A stretch of DNA of 64,000 bases, taken from contig NZ_QBKR01000013.1 in assembly GCF_003054245.1 (NCBI RefSeq), positions 44,030 through 108,029 of the forward strand. Direction: 5' to 3'. Within the stretch, counting starts at the first letter, position 1. Every line of letters starts with the position of its first letter. The notes beneath the pieces are model-generated. The model made no database searches. It had not been told where the DNA came from and was given only the letters and a program-made list of their open reading frames with translations. A program made the position numbers and the translations under genes. Below, one piece after another: positions 53,573 through 61,692 of this stretch. This stretch comes from Melghirimyces profundicolus. GTDB lineage: Bacteria > Bacillota > Bacilli > Thermoactinomycetales > DSM-45169.

Positions 53573-54124
53573 TCAGTTGAGTCCGCTTACCATGAATTCC
53601 ATGAAGGATGGGAAAAAGTGGAGGACGGAGTCCGGGCGGATTATCCGGGGGCTTACGGCTCAATCGAATCCAAGATGGCCACGGTGAGCGCCGCCCTGGA
53701 GGCGGAGCCAAAAGACCAGCAGAAGACGGCTTCCGCCATCCATGACCTGTCCCTCGGCATCGGCGGCGCCGCCCTGCTGTTGATCATCTTGGGCATCCTG
53801 ATGATCAAGTTCAGCGTTAAAATTCCGATGCGACCCTTCTTCCTGACGGTCAGCATCCTGATATACTACTTGGCTTTCAAGTTCAGCGGGGAAAGCATCC
53901 ATGCTCTGCAAGTGGTCAACCGGATGCCCTCCACACCGGTATCGGGAGCACCGGAGATCGGTTTCCTGGGGGCTTATCCCACTCTGGAAACCACTCTGGC
54001 CCAAGGGTTCCTGCTCCTGATTATCCTGGCGTCGGTTCTTTGGACTCGCCGCAAAAACGTCGCCGCCGAGAAAGCGGCAGCGGAAAAATCGGGAGGATCC
54101 TTCAAAGAACAGCCCAGTTCCTGA
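53573..54124 (+). pseudogene. efeU: Remnant of an EfeU/FTR1 iron permease
   Basis: The frame has no start codon after the promoter; an in-frame GTG at 53618 is the only candidate. Residues YHEFHEGWEKVEDGVRADYPGAYGSIESKM... resemble the extracellular region of Bacillus EfeU. After HDLS the sequence jumps to the last two membrane segments: FFLTVSILIYYLAFKFSGESIHALQ, PEIGFLGAYPTLETTLAQ. The five missing membrane segments and both REXXE iron-binding motifs are absent, so it cannot transport iron. Two deletions, at the 5' end and in the middle, are inferred. Confidence 0.7.
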
Positions 54125-54132
54125 ACTCAGTC

Positions 54133-54160
54133 AACGTCCGGCTTCGTGCCGGGCGTTTTT
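54133..54160 (+). terminator. Intrinsic terminator after the EfeU remnant
   Basis: AACGTCCGGC and GCCGGGCGTT stem with a TTCGT loop, then TTT. Confidence 0.72.
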
Positions 54161-54205
54161 CATTTGCTCCTTCTAAAAGAAGGGAATCCGCTCGGGAGGG
54201 GGATC

Positions 54206-54286
54206 ATGCACTGGATCCCGGCGTGGATCGGAGTGGGTCTCATGATCTCGGTTGTCTTTCTTGTAAATAGATTTATTTACCAGTAA
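54206..54286 (+). CDS. 26-residue single-span membrane peptide
   Basis: ATG 54206 lies directly after CGGGAGGGGG. The peptide (MHWIPAWIGVGLMISVVFLV... ending NRFIYQ) has one hydrophobic stretch with a Trp-rich start and a positive C-terminus. It is too short for ORF filters but has the features of Bacillus-type small membrane proteins. No similarity is known to me. Confidence 0.45.
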   Translation: MHWIPAWIGVGLMISVVFLVNRFIYQ

Positions 54287-54408
54287 AATAGATAGGATAT
54301 TTTACGGTATTATGGAAATGGGCGACAATCCCAAAGTTCGAATAATAGGACCATTCCCTGATTTTGTGATTGTTGCCCATTATGACATAAAGGAGGAATT
54401 TTGGAAAA

Positions 54409-55083
54409 GTGAAGAGAGTGATCACTCTGACCACGGCGGTTTTGGTTGCTCTGATGTTGTTCACCGCGTCCACCGCTGCCGCGGCTCCGAGTGTGAGCGG
54501 AATTTGGCAAACGGTGCTGAAGATGCGGGGTAACCCTGAGGGGAACGCAGTGCAGTCCAAACCGGATCCGGCACCCCGTCCTCCATCCCAAACCGAACCT
54601 GCCCCGGAACCCACTCCCGAACCCCAACCGGTTTCGCACCCCCAAAGGGCTGCATGGGAGAAAAAAGCGGATGCCATTATCTCCTACGGTAAGCGATTCC
54701 TCGGTACCGACTACCGGTTCGGAGCCGAGTATCCCACGAGCGGGAAGTTTGATTGTTCTTCCTTTACACAATATATTTATGGGAAGCATGGGATCAAACT
54801 TCACCGCACCGCCGGAGCGCAAGCCAAATACGACGGTTTCCAGATCCGCAGCAAATCCCAGCTCCGGAAAGGGGATCTCGTGTTCTTCGATGCTTCCCGA
54901 AGGGCGAAAGGCCGCTACATGAACATTGATCATGTGGGAATTTACATTGGAAACAACAAGATTCTCCACACGTACAAGCGCGGGATCGGGGTGACGATCA
55001 CCAAGTTCGAGGGTAGCTTCTGGGGTAGACAATTTATCATGGGTGCCCGTGTGATCGGAAATAACGGCAAGGAACCCCGTTGA
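54409..55083 (+). CDS. Secreted NlpC/P60 peptidoglycan endopeptidase
   Basis: The 224-residue protein has a signal peptide (KRVITLTTAVLVALMLFTASTAAAA), a Pro/Glu-rich linker (PAPRPPSQTEPAPEPTPEP), and an NlpC/P60 domain: GTDYRFGAEYPTSGKFDCSSFTQYIYGKHG with the catalytic Cys, IDHVGIYIGN with the His, and ILHTY. It cleaves gamma-D-Glu-diamino acid bonds of the wall. GTG 54409 is the start, with AAGGAGG about 12 nt upstream. A terminator follows. Confidence 0.9.
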   Translation: MKRVITLTTAVLVALMLFTASTAAAAPSVSGIWQTVLKMRGNPEGNAVQSKPDPAPRPPSQTEPAPEPTPEPQPVSHPQRAAWEKKADAIISYGKRFLGTDYRFGAEYPTSGKFDCSSFTQYIYGKHGIKLHRTAGAQAKYDGFQIRSKSQLRKGDLVFFDASRRAKGRYMNIDHVGIYIGNNKILHTYKRGIGVTITKFEGSFWGRQFIMGARVIGNNGKEPR

Positions 55084-55097
55084 TCGGAAAGATTGGT

Positions 55098-55130
55098 GAA
55101 GGCTCCTCCGGAAGGAGGCCTTCTTTTTTT
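55098..55130 (+). terminator. Intrinsic terminator after NlpC/P60 gene
   Basis: GAAGGCTCCTCC and GGAGGCCTTC pair (one bulge) and are followed by seven Ts. Confidence 0.8.
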
Positions 55131-55256
55131 CCCGGAGATCAGCCCTGTTTTCGAAATTCGGGACCATTTGCGAAAATACTGTTGTATAATAGCGCATAAT
55201 TGTTATAATATACGACAACTTCGGAAATCGATCAATCTGTCGGAGGTGGAAAAAGG

Positions 55257-56408
55257 TTGTCATTGAAGATCGCTGTTCCCAAAGAGCGGACCGCCGGCGA
55301 GAACCGCGTCGCCCTCGTCCCCCGGGAAGCGGAACGGCTGATCCGATCCGGCATGCGTGTATGGGTGGAGAGCGGAGCCGGATCAGGAGCCGATTATGCG
55401 GACGGGGCTTACCGGGAGGCGGGAGCCGAGGTGGTGTCGGAGATCGGTGAGTTGTACAGGGAAGCTGAAGTCATTTTGAAGGTGCGGAGGCCGGAACCGG
55501 AAGAGATGGAACACATGCGGAAAGGAGCGGTTCTGATCGCCCTCCTGGACCCGATGCGCCATCTCTCCCATGTGGAAGAACTGGGGGAGCGGGGTCTGAC
55601 GAGTTTCAGCATGGATATGGTGCCCCGGATCACCCGCAGCCAGGAGATGGACGCATTGTCTTCCCAGGCCACGGTGGCCGGTTATAAGGCCGTGTTGATG
55701 GCTGCCAACCGCTTGAACCGGCTGATGCCGATGATGGTGACGGCTGCCGGCTCCATCATCCCCGCCCAAGTGTTGATCCTGGGGGCCGGTGTGGCCGGAT
55801 TGCAGGCCATCGCCACCGCCCGGCGTCTCGGAGCCGTGGTCAAAGGATTCGATATCCGGGTTGCCGCCAAAGAACAGGTGGAGAGCCTGGGGGCGGAGTT
55901 TATCGATGAGCATCTGCAGGAGGACGCCGAGGGAGAAGGCGGCTATGCCAAGGAGTTGGCCGAAAACCAGCAGGAGAAGAACCGCCGGGTGATTCACAAA
56001 CACATCCGGGAGTCGGATATCGTCATCACCACCGCCCTGATTCCGGGCCGACCCGCACCGCTGCTGGTGACCGAGGAGATGGTCGCGGACATGAAACCCG
56101 GGTCGGTCCTGGTCGATCTCGCTGCGGAGGCCGGAGGGAACTGCGTGTTGACGCAATCGGGGGAGACGGTGACAACGGAAGGCGGGGTCACCCTGATCGG
56201 TCATACCAACCTGCCTTCCCTGGTGCCGGTGCACGCTTCGGATATGTACGCCCGCAACATCGTCAAGCTGCTGGGTCTGATGGTGAAGGACAACCGGTTG
56301 GACCCCGATTTCGAAGATGAAATTTTGCGGTCCACCTGCATCACCCGGAACGGGGAAGTCGTCCACTCCCGGATCGGGGAATTGTTGAACAAGCACCCCG
56401 TAACTTAA
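55257..56408 (+). CDS. pntAA: NAD(P) transhydrogenase subunit alpha 1 (PntAA)
   Basis: The 383-residue protein is the NAD(H)-binding dI domain: KIAVPKERTAGENRVALVPREAERL, SFSMDMVPRITRSQEMDALSSQATVAGYKAVL, and the Rossmann motif VLILGAGVAGLQAIATARRLGAVV. The mobile loop and TTALIPGRPAPLLV are typical. In bacteria with a split alpha subunit it pairs with PntAB and PntB to use the proton gradient for NADPH formation. TTG 55257 follows GGAGGTGG. Confidence 0.93.
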   Translation: MSLKIAVPKERTAGENRVALVPREAERLIRSGMRVWVESGAGSGADYADGAYREAGAEVVSEIGELYREAEVILKVRRPEPEEMEHMRKGAVLIALLDPMRHLSHVEELGERGLTSFSMDMVPRITRSQEMDALSSQATVAGYKAVLMAANRLNRLMPMMVTAAGSIIPAQVLILGAGVAGLQAIATARRLGAVVKGFDIRVAAKEQVESLGAEFIDEHLQEDAEGEGGYAKELAENQQEKNRRVIHKHIRESDIVITTALIPGRPAPLLVTEEMVADMKPGSVLVDLAAEAGGNCVLTQSGETVTTEGGVTLIGHTNLPSLVPVHASDMYARNIVKLLGLMVKDNRLDPDFEDEILRSTCITRNGEVVHSRIGELLNKHPVT

Positions 56409-56430
56409 GCACTAAAAGGAGCGGTGTTCC

Positions 56431-56715
56431 ATGACCGAAATCCCGGTCTTCGGATTGTATATTTTCGTTCTGGCCATGTTTGCCGGTTTTGAAGTGATCA
56501 CGAAGGTTCCGCCGACACTGCACACCCCGCTGATGTCCGGATCCAACGCCATCTCCGGTATCTCCATCATCGGCGCGTTGCTGATCGCGGGGCAGGCGGA
56601 TGGAACCCTTCAGACCGCGTTGGGCCTGCTGGCCGTCATCCTGGCGACGATCAACGTGGTCGGCGGTTTTCTGGTGACGGATCGGATGCTCCGGATGTTC
56701 AAACGAAAATCTTAA
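56431..56715 (+). CDS. pntAB: NAD(P) transhydrogenase subunit alpha 2 (PntAB)
   Basis: The 94-residue protein has three membrane helices: IPVFGLYIFVLAMFAGFEVITKVPPTLHTPLMSGSNAISGI, VVGGFLVTDRMLRMFKRKS. The VPPTLHTPLMSGSNAISG stretch is diagnostic of the transhydrogenase dII alpha part. It starts 22 bp after pntAA behind AAAGGAGCGG and forms the proton channel with PntB. Confidence 0.93.
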   Translation: MTEIPVFGLYIFVLAMFAGFEVITKVPPTLHTPLMSGSNAISGISIIGALLIAGQADGTLQTALGLLAVILATINVVGGFLVTDRMLRMFKRKS

Positions 56716-56741
56716 ACCTGACAGAGAGGGCGATTCTGACC

Positions 56742-58118
56742 ATGGCAGCCAATCTTTCGTATCTGGTCGCTTCCGGCCTGTTCATCATCGGTTTGAAACA
56801 ACTCTCCTCACCGGTCACCGCCCGGCGAGGCAACACCCTGGCTGCAGTCGGTATGTTCCTGGCCGTGGTGGTGACCCTGTTGGACCAGGAGATCGTGTCC
56901 TTCGGTACGATCCTTGTGGGGGTGGTGATCGGTTCCGCTGTGGGGGCGGCTGCGGCCCACTGGGTGAAAATGACCGCGATGCCCCAGATGGTGGCGGTTT
57001 TCAACGGCTTCGGGGGCGGGGCTTCCGCCTTGATCGCCTGGGTGGAATTCACCCGGCTGGCGGAGGGTTCCCCCGGGGTCTCCGCCGCAATCGCCGTCGC
57101 GGTGGTGCTGAGCTTGTTGATCGGCGCGGTGACGTTGTCCGGTAGCTTTGTCGCCTTCGGAAAACTCCAGGAATGGCTCCCCACCGCGCCTGTCCGTTAC
57201 CCCTTGCAGCACCCTCTGAATTTATTGATCTTTTTGGGTCTCTTGGCTTTCGCCGTTTATCTGATCGGGGGAGCCGCCGGGATGGGGAACCTTATGGCCA
57301 TCACGGGACTTTCCCTGCTGTTGGGAGTGCTTCTCGTGCTCCCCATCGGCGGGGCCGACATGCCCATCGTCGTATCCCTTCTCAACTCCTACTCGGGGCT
57401 GGCCGGAGCGGCGGCGGGGTTTGTGGTCGGAAGCAACATCCTGATCATCGCCGGTGCTCTGGTCGGTGCCTCGGGGATCATCCTGACCCACATCATGTGC
57501 CGGGCGATGAACCGCTCCTTGGCGAACGTCGTCTTCGGCGGCTTCGGCACCGGTACCAAAGGAGAGGACGTTCCGGGGGCCACGGGGACGGTCCGGGAGG
57601 CGAGCGCGGAAGAGGCGGCCATCGTTCTCGGCTATGCCCGTTCGGTCATCTTCGTCCCCGGTTACGGCTTGGCCGTCTCTCAGGCCCAGCACCAGCTCCG
57701 GGAATTGGCCGATCTGCTGGAAAGGCGGGGGGCCAAGGTGCGCTATGCCATCCACCCGGTGGCGGGAAGGATGCCCGGCCACATGAACGTACTCCTGGCG
57801 GAAGCCAACGTCTCCTACGACAAGCTGTGCGACTTGGAAGAGATCAACCCGGAATTCTCCCGGACGGAAGTGGCCGTTGTCGTCGGTTCCAACGACGTGG
57901 TCAACCCCTCCGCCCGGGACGTCCCGGACAGCCCGATCTATGGGATGCCGATCCTGAACGTCGACCAGGCGGATCACGTCCTGGTACTGAAACGATCCCT
58001 CAAACCGGGCTTTTCCGGCGCCGACAACCCTTTGTTCCACAAGGACAAAACCATGCTCCTCTTCGGCGACGCGCAGGATTCCCTGACCAAACTGGGCCAG
58101 GAAGTGAAGGCGCTCTGA
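56742..58118 (+). CDS. pntB: NAD(P) transhydrogenase subunit beta (PntB)
   Basis: The 458-residue protein has eight or nine membrane spans, then the NADP(H)-binding dIII domain: VIFVPGYGLAVSQAQHQLRELADLL, RYAIHPVAGRMPGHMNVLLAEANVSYDKL, VVGSNDVVNPSARDVPDSPIYGMPILNVDQADHVLVLKRSL. These are strongly conserved. ATG 56742 lies 26 bp after pntAB. The three-gene operon ends at a strong terminator. Confidence 0.94.
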   Translation: MAANLSYLVASGLFIIGLKQLSSPVTARRGNTLAAVGMFLAVVVTLLDQEIVSFGTILVGVVIGSAVGAAAAHWVKMTAMPQMVAVFNGFGGGASALIAWVEFTRLAEGSPGVSAAIAVAVVLSLLIGAVTLSGSFVAFGKLQEWLPTAPVRYPLQHPLNLLIFLGLLAFAVYLIGGAAGMGNLMAITGLSLLLGVLLVLPIGGADMPIVVSLLNSYSGLAGAAAGFVVGSNILIIAGALVGASGIILTHIMCRAMNRSLANVVFGGFGTGTKGEDVPGATGTVREASAEEAAIVLGYARSVIFVPGYGLAVSQAQHQLRELADLLERRGAKVRYAIHPVAGRMPGHMNVLLAEANVSYDKLCDLEEINPEFSRTEVAVVVGSNDVVNPSARDVPDSPIYGMPILNVDQADHVLVLKRSLKPGFSGADNPLFHKDKTMLLFGDAQDSLTKLGQEVKAL

Positions 58119-58135
58119 ACCGACCGCGCCAATGG

Positions 58136-58170
58136 AACCGGCCGCTCCATGGAGGAGCGGCCGGTTTTTC
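58136..58170 (+). terminator. Intrinsic terminator after the pnt operon
   Basis: AACCGGCCGCTCC and GGAGCGGCCGGTT with a short loop, then TTTTT. Confidence 0.87.
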
Positions 58171-58183
58171 TGTCCGGTGGCGG

Positions 58184-58318
58184 CTACTTCGCGTTTTCGT
58201 CTTCCTCCATGCTCCCGAGGATGTTGCCTTTGGTGTCCTTGCCGTATGCCAGCCAGCCGACTCCGGGAATGGCCATTTTCGGGTGGGCGATTTCACCCGA
58301 TAACCTGTCTTTTTCCAT
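58184..58318 (-). pseudogene. C-terminal remnant of a VOC (glyoxalase-like) protein
   Basis: On the minus strand the 44-residue frame reads GEIAHPKMAIPGVGWLAYGKDTKGNILGSMEED, the usual ending of small glyoxalase-superfamily proteins (HPKMxIPGVGxxAYxxDxEGNxFG). An in-frame TAG lies just upstream of its ATG, and no other domain remains. It is a decayed gene end with no promoter or ribosome binding site. Confidence 0.6.
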
Positions 58319-58371
58319 TTTAAAATATTTTGTTAATATCTAAGAGGGAAAACAAAGAAAGGGTGATACCC

Positions 58372-58443
58372 TTGCGATGGATCGGTTCTGCCGTTTTGGA
58401 GGTGCTGGCCTTTTTTCTCTTCAACAAAGGGATGGATCTTTAA
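58372..58443 (+). CDS. Possible 23-residue hydrophobic peptide
   Basis: TTG 58372 lies 6 nt behind AAAGGGTGA and gives LRWIGSAVLEVLAFFLFNKG.. ending in TAA 58441. It is a single membrane-span-like peptide; chance occurrence is possible. Confidence 0.3.
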   Translation: MRWIGSAVLEVLAFFLFNKGMDL

Positions 58444-58510
58444 GCTTTGGGTACCGACGTGGATGGAGACGGGATTGGGATCCATTTCGGTCCTTTAAAG
58501 GGGAGGTCGG

Positions 58511-58669
58511 ATGAAGTATATCACCAGGTGGAATCAGATCCCTGCTGAAGTCCGGGATCAGATCATCCACATCGTCAATGGAATCAAGTGGAATGTCTAC
58601 GACAAACCCATTACTTTGTGTGACGCGCTGGCTGATGCGGATGGGTTTACTTTATTGAAAGAAGATTGA
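58511..58669 (+). CDS. 52-residue hypothetical protein
   Basis: ATG 58511 has GGGGAGGTCGG upstream. The protein starts MKYITRWNQIPAEVRDQIIH and is followed 5 bp later by a second small ORF. Both are gene-like in composition. No family is known to me. The two could be one gene interrupted by a frameshift or stop. Confidence 0.5.
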   Translation: MKYITRWNQIPAEVRDQIIHIVNGIKWNVYDKPITLCDALADADGFTLLKED

Positions 58670-58674
58670 TCTCC

Positions 58675-58845
58675 GTGGCAATAAGATACGGGACCAATGA
58701 AAATATACCGAAGCATTGGGAAGGATATTTTGAGATCAAGCACGAGTTCGAAGAGATGATCGGTCAATCCATCTATCAAATGTTGCCGGGAATCGAACAA
58801 TCCATCTATAAAAAGCTCCCTTTGAATCATTCCCACCCGTCATGA
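58675..58845 (+). CDS. 56-residue hypothetical protein, possibly a continuation of the preceding ORF
   Basis: GTG 58675 starts 5 bp after the stop of the preceding ORF, without a clear ribosome binding site. The peptide contains the repeated tail QSIYQMLPGIE and QSIYKKLPL, two similar nonapeptide units. Coupled translation or a frameshifted single gene are both possible. Confidence 0.4.
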   Translation: MAIRYGTNENIPKHWEGYFEIKHEFEEMIGQSIYQMLPGIEQSIYKKLPLNHSHPS

Positions 58846-58996
58846 GGGTGGACATCGTGATCCATGCAATTCACTCCCCGCTCTTCCATGATGGAGTATC
58901 ACCTTCCAATAAAGTTGTGTAAATTTCAACCATTCCCAGTTGTTTCGTGGTAAAATGAACCTGTTTTTATTTCCTATTGAACAAGGGGGAGTGCAT

Positions 58997-59881
58997 GTGC
59001 CTTCATTTTTCTCATTGTTGAAGCAGCACGGTCTGAAAATGGGCTTGGCCACCTTCCTTGGGTATGCGGCCGGCTTTGTTGGTTTTTACGGGGTGATGTT
59101 CATCCTGATGTTGGTCCCCATGATGATGCTGGGGGGAATGGCCGCTTTTGAAGAATCCCTGAACCCCGAAATGGCAGCCGGATTCGGGTTGGTGGGGATG
59201 ATTGCTTTTGCGATTCTGTATATCGTGATGCTGTTCTTTTCCTTGTTGTTCGGCGGCTTTTTGAACGGCGGGATTTACGGCATGGGGACGGAGATGCTCC
59301 TGGAGAATCGATCCGGCATCGGTGACTTTTTCCTCAAAGGGTTTCGGTTTATGTGGCGGTTGACCGGCCAATCCTTCCTGATGTTCCTGATCTTCATTCC
59401 TGTGTACATTTTGCTGATTCCTTTGGGGGTGGGTGCGGAAGCGATGGGAGACGCGGGGGCTTTTCTGATGCTTCCCGTCTTCTTTGCGGTGATGCTGGTG
59501 CCGATGTCGGTGTATTTGCACGCTCCCGCCCTGTTGGTCCGGGAAGATTTGCGGGTGTGGGCTTCGATCAAACGCGCTTTCCGGGTCGCTTTTTCTTCTT
59601 TTGGTTCTTCCGTTGTCTCCGTACTGCTTTACTTCTTCACCATTATCGCCATCAATCTGGCCTATGCCATCCTGGCAGGCGTGATTCTCGGTCCCTTCTT
59701 TTTGTTGCAGGTAATGGTGCATGAAGGATTCATGGTGTTGACCGGTCTCGTGGGACTCCCCCTGGGTCTGGGGTATGCTGTGATCATTCTCCCCTTGTCG
59801 GTGGCGGCCGCCCACATTTTGGTCCTGTACCGGTACGAGAAGCACATCCGGCGGCGGGATGATTTCCCGCAGGCGGCATAA
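58997..59881 (+). CDS. Multi-span membrane protein, DUF4013-like
   Basis: The 294-residue protein has about six membrane spans in three pairs. Between them lies a Gly/Met-rich region with GGFLNGGIYGMGTEMLLENRSGIGDFFLKGFRFMWRL. This resembles DUF4013 or the glycerophosphodiester-phosphodiesterase membrane domain family, but I am not certain. GTG 58997 is chosen because AAGGGGGAG precedes it; a short in-frame upstream extension lacks a site. A terminator follows. Confidence 0.65.
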   Translation: MPSFFSLLKQHGLKMGLATFLGYAAGFVGFYGVMFILMLVPMMMLGGMAAFEESLNPEMAAGFGLVGMIAFAILYIVMLFFSLLFGGFLNGGIYGMGTEMLLENRSGIGDFFLKGFRFMWRLTGQSFLMFLIFIPVYILLIPLGVGAEAMGDAGAFLMLPVFFAVMLVPMSVYLHAPALLVREDLRVWASIKRAFRVAFSSFGSSVVSVLLYFFTIIAINLAYAILAGVILGPFFLLQVMVHEGFMVLTGLVGLPLGLGYAVIILPLSVAAAHILVLYRYEKHIRRRDDFPQAA

Positions 59882-59892
59882 GCTGAGCGATC

Positions 59893-59925
59893 GGAAGTCG
59901 GGTGATGAACCCGGCTTCCTTTTTA
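59893..59925 (+). terminator. Intrinsic terminator after the membrane protein gene
   Basis: GGAAGTCGGGT and ACCCGGCTTCC stem (one mismatch) with a short loop, then TTTTTAT. Confidence 0.78.
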
Positions 59926-60061
59926 TATGGATGAACCAACAGAGATGAAAGGATTTCCTGCGACTTTTTTCAGGGGTCCCGGAAATAACGGGATGAATGA
60001 ACAGAGCCAGAGGCACTCCTGCAGATTCCGCCTTCTGATATAATGGATTCTGAATTGAATG

Positions 60062-60200
60062 CAACCTTCGGGGGCAGGGTGGAATTCCCGACCGGCGGTG
60101 ATAACCGGATGACGGTTTCAGCCCGCGACTCACGATCCGGAGGATCGTGACTGACTTAGTGAAAATCTAAGGCCGACGGTATAGTCCGGATGGGAGAAGG
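60062..60200 (+). ncRNA. FMN riboswitch (RFN element)
   Basis: All conserved blocks are present in order: GGGGGCAGGGTGGAATTCCCGACC (60070-60092), GGCGGT, AGCCCGCGA, CTGACTTAGTGAAAATCTAAGGCCGACGGTATAGTCCGGATGGGAGAAGG. The element binds flavin mononucleotide and turns off downstream riboflavin genes. It lies 125 bp before ribB, with a downstream terminator. Confidence 0.96.
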
Positions 60201-60254
60201 TGCACGGGTTTTGTCAATCTTTTTTGAAAACAGGATGGCAAGGCTTGCTTCTCT

Positions 60255-60284
60255 ATGCCCGAAGTTTGAACTTGGGGCATTTTT
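60255..60284 (+). terminator. Riboswitch-controlled terminator before ribB
   Basis: ATGCCCGAAGTT and AACTTGGGGCAT form a 12-bp stem with one mismatch and a 2-nt loop, followed by TTTTT. It sits between the FMN aptamer and ribB, so it is the likely expression platform. Confidence 0.78.
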
Positions 60285-60326
60285 GGTTGGATTCAATTCA
60301 AAAATCTTTGAAAAGGGGATTTTTGA

Positions 60327-60962
60327 ATGATTCAGACCGCATGGGACCGAGTGAAGAAAGCGATGGATGAGGTGAGAGGAGGAAGGGTGGTTATCATTCA
60401 GGATGACAAAAGCCGTGAAAATGAGGGAGACCTGGTCATGGCGGCTGAAATGGCCACCGGAGAAAACATCAATTTCTTTGCCCGGTACGGGCGGGGATTG
60501 ATTTGCACGCCGATGTTGAGAGAACATTTGTCACGGTTACACCTTCCTCAGATGATGGGACAGAATCAGGAAGCGATGCGTACGGCATTTACCGTATCGG
60601 TGGATGCCAAAGAAGGAATCACAACCGGCATCTCAGCGTTTGAGAGAGCCTTCACCATACAGAAATTAATTCATCCCGATTCCACTCCGGATGATTTTGT
60701 GCGGCCGGGACACGTTTTTCCATTGCAGGCGCGGTCCAACGGAGTCTTTGAGAGGAGAGGCCAAACCGAAGCCTCCGTGGATTTGATGCGGTTGGCCCGG
60801 CTGTTTCCGGCTGCGGTGATCTGCGAGATCATGAATGAGGATGGAACGATGGCCAGGAGAAGGGATCTGGAACGGTTTGCCGGGGAGCATGGATTGTGTT
60901 TGATCACGGTGCAGGATATTGTGGAATACCGATCGGAGAAGGGCATTTCTCACTGGCAATAA
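60327..60962 (+). CDS. ribB: 3,4-dihydroxy-2-butanone 4-phosphate synthase (RibB)
   Basis: The 211-residue enzyme is the stand-alone DHBP synthase: IIQDDKSRENEGDLVMAAEMAT holds the acidic loop, FARYGRGLICTPM, TTGISAFERAFT, HPDSTPDDFVRPGHVFPLQARS and HASVDLMRLA-like ASVDLMRLAR. It converts ribulose 5-phosphate to the four-carbon unit of riboflavin. In many Firmicutes this activity is fused with GTP cyclohydrolase II (RibBA); here no such extension exists. Its start ATG 60327 follows AAAAGGGGA. It is controlled by the FMN riboswitch. Confidence 0.93.
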   Translation: MIQTAWDRVKKAMDEVRGGRVVIIQDDKSRENEGDLVMAAEMATGENINFFARYGRGLICTPMLREHLSRLHLPQMMGQNQEAMRTAFTVSVDAKEGITTGISAFERAFTIQKLIHPDSTPDDFVRPGHVFPLQARSNGVFERRGQTEASVDLMRLARLFPAAVICEIMNEDGTMARRRDLERFAGEHGLCLITVQDIVEYRSEKGISHWQ

Positions 60963-61007
60963 ATGATCCCCCTATTGCGAAAAGGGGCGTCGGCCCCCCT
61001 TCAATCT

Positions 61008-61042
61008 CCCTCTCGGACAGAACTCCGTGAGGGGGTTTTTTC
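61008..61042 (+). terminator. Intrinsic terminator after ribB
   Basis: CCCTCTCGGA and TCCGTGAGGG stem (one T-T mismatch) with a six-nt loop, followed by TTTTTT. Confidence 0.78.
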
Positions 61043-61225
61043 AGAATGGTGTTCGTCATCGCGGTATCACCTGCTCCCAATCAATTCTCCAGCAAAACGC
61101 CCTCAATCAAGGGTTCTAACAGATGAGGGAAGCATGTACCCGAGCGGAATCCACTCCCCCGGTTTTGGAACGGCTGATTTTTGTGTATATAATGGATGTA
61201 CCTTTCATGAACGGGGAGGCCAAAC

Positions 61226-61414
61226 ATGCCGGATGATCGCGAACCGAATCGACTGATCAAGGAAAAATCGCCGTATTTGCTCCAACACGCCTACAATCCC
61301 GTGGATTGGTATCCCTGGGGGGATGCGGCGTTTGAAAAAGCGAAAAGGGAAGACAAGCCGATTTTTCTCTCCATCGGGTATTCCACCTGCCATTGGTGTC
61401 ATATATACGGATAA
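61226..61414 (+). pseudogene. N-terminal fragment of a DUF255 thioredoxin-domain protein
   Basis: ATG 61226 follows GGGGAGG. The first 59 residues match DUF255/YyaL-type proteins: [49 protein letters not shown]. Full-length relatives are about 600-700 residues. Here the reading frame ends three codons after the CHWCH motif (IYG, stop). A serine-recombinase gene end follows on the opposite strand, so the gene looks split by an inserted element. Confidence 0.72.
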
Positions 61415-61420
61415 ACACAA

Positions 61421-61442
61421 GAAAACCGCGCCGATGCGCGGT
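61421..61442 (-). terminator. Terminator after the recombinase fragment
   Basis: ACCGCGC and GCGCGGT stem with a CGAT loop and a TTTTC tract on the minus strand. Confidence 0.65.
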
Positions 61443-61651
61443 CTATTTATTTAAAGACAGTTTCGATGCTCCTTGAACCTTCCCGCGTTGGAACCTTCGT
61501 TTTATCTGCTTATACTCGTATCTGGCAAGCATCGACTCTACGTCAGCGAGTAGTTCGTTCTGATCGTCATTATGATCATATATCCTGAATGGAGTGGCTA
61601 TGTATGTGTTAGCTTCTCTTAGAGTTTTGCGAATAATCGCTTGATCAAGGA
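61443..61651 (-). pseudogene. Large serine recombinase fragment
   Basis: The minus frame reads DQAIIRKTLREANTYIATPFRIYDHNDDQNELLADVE and EYKQIKRRFQRGKVQGA. These belong to the end of the resolvase domain in large serine recombinases, the enzymes that integrate phages and elements such as skin. It ends in a stop and a terminator at 61443. Its 5' side is cut by the IS3 element at 61652, and the expected N-terminal sequence does not continue on the other side. The enzyme is therefore inactive. Confidence 0.65.
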
Positions 61652-61692
61652 TGGTCAAGCCCCCATTTTGTATACACTCGAAAAAAACCGGG

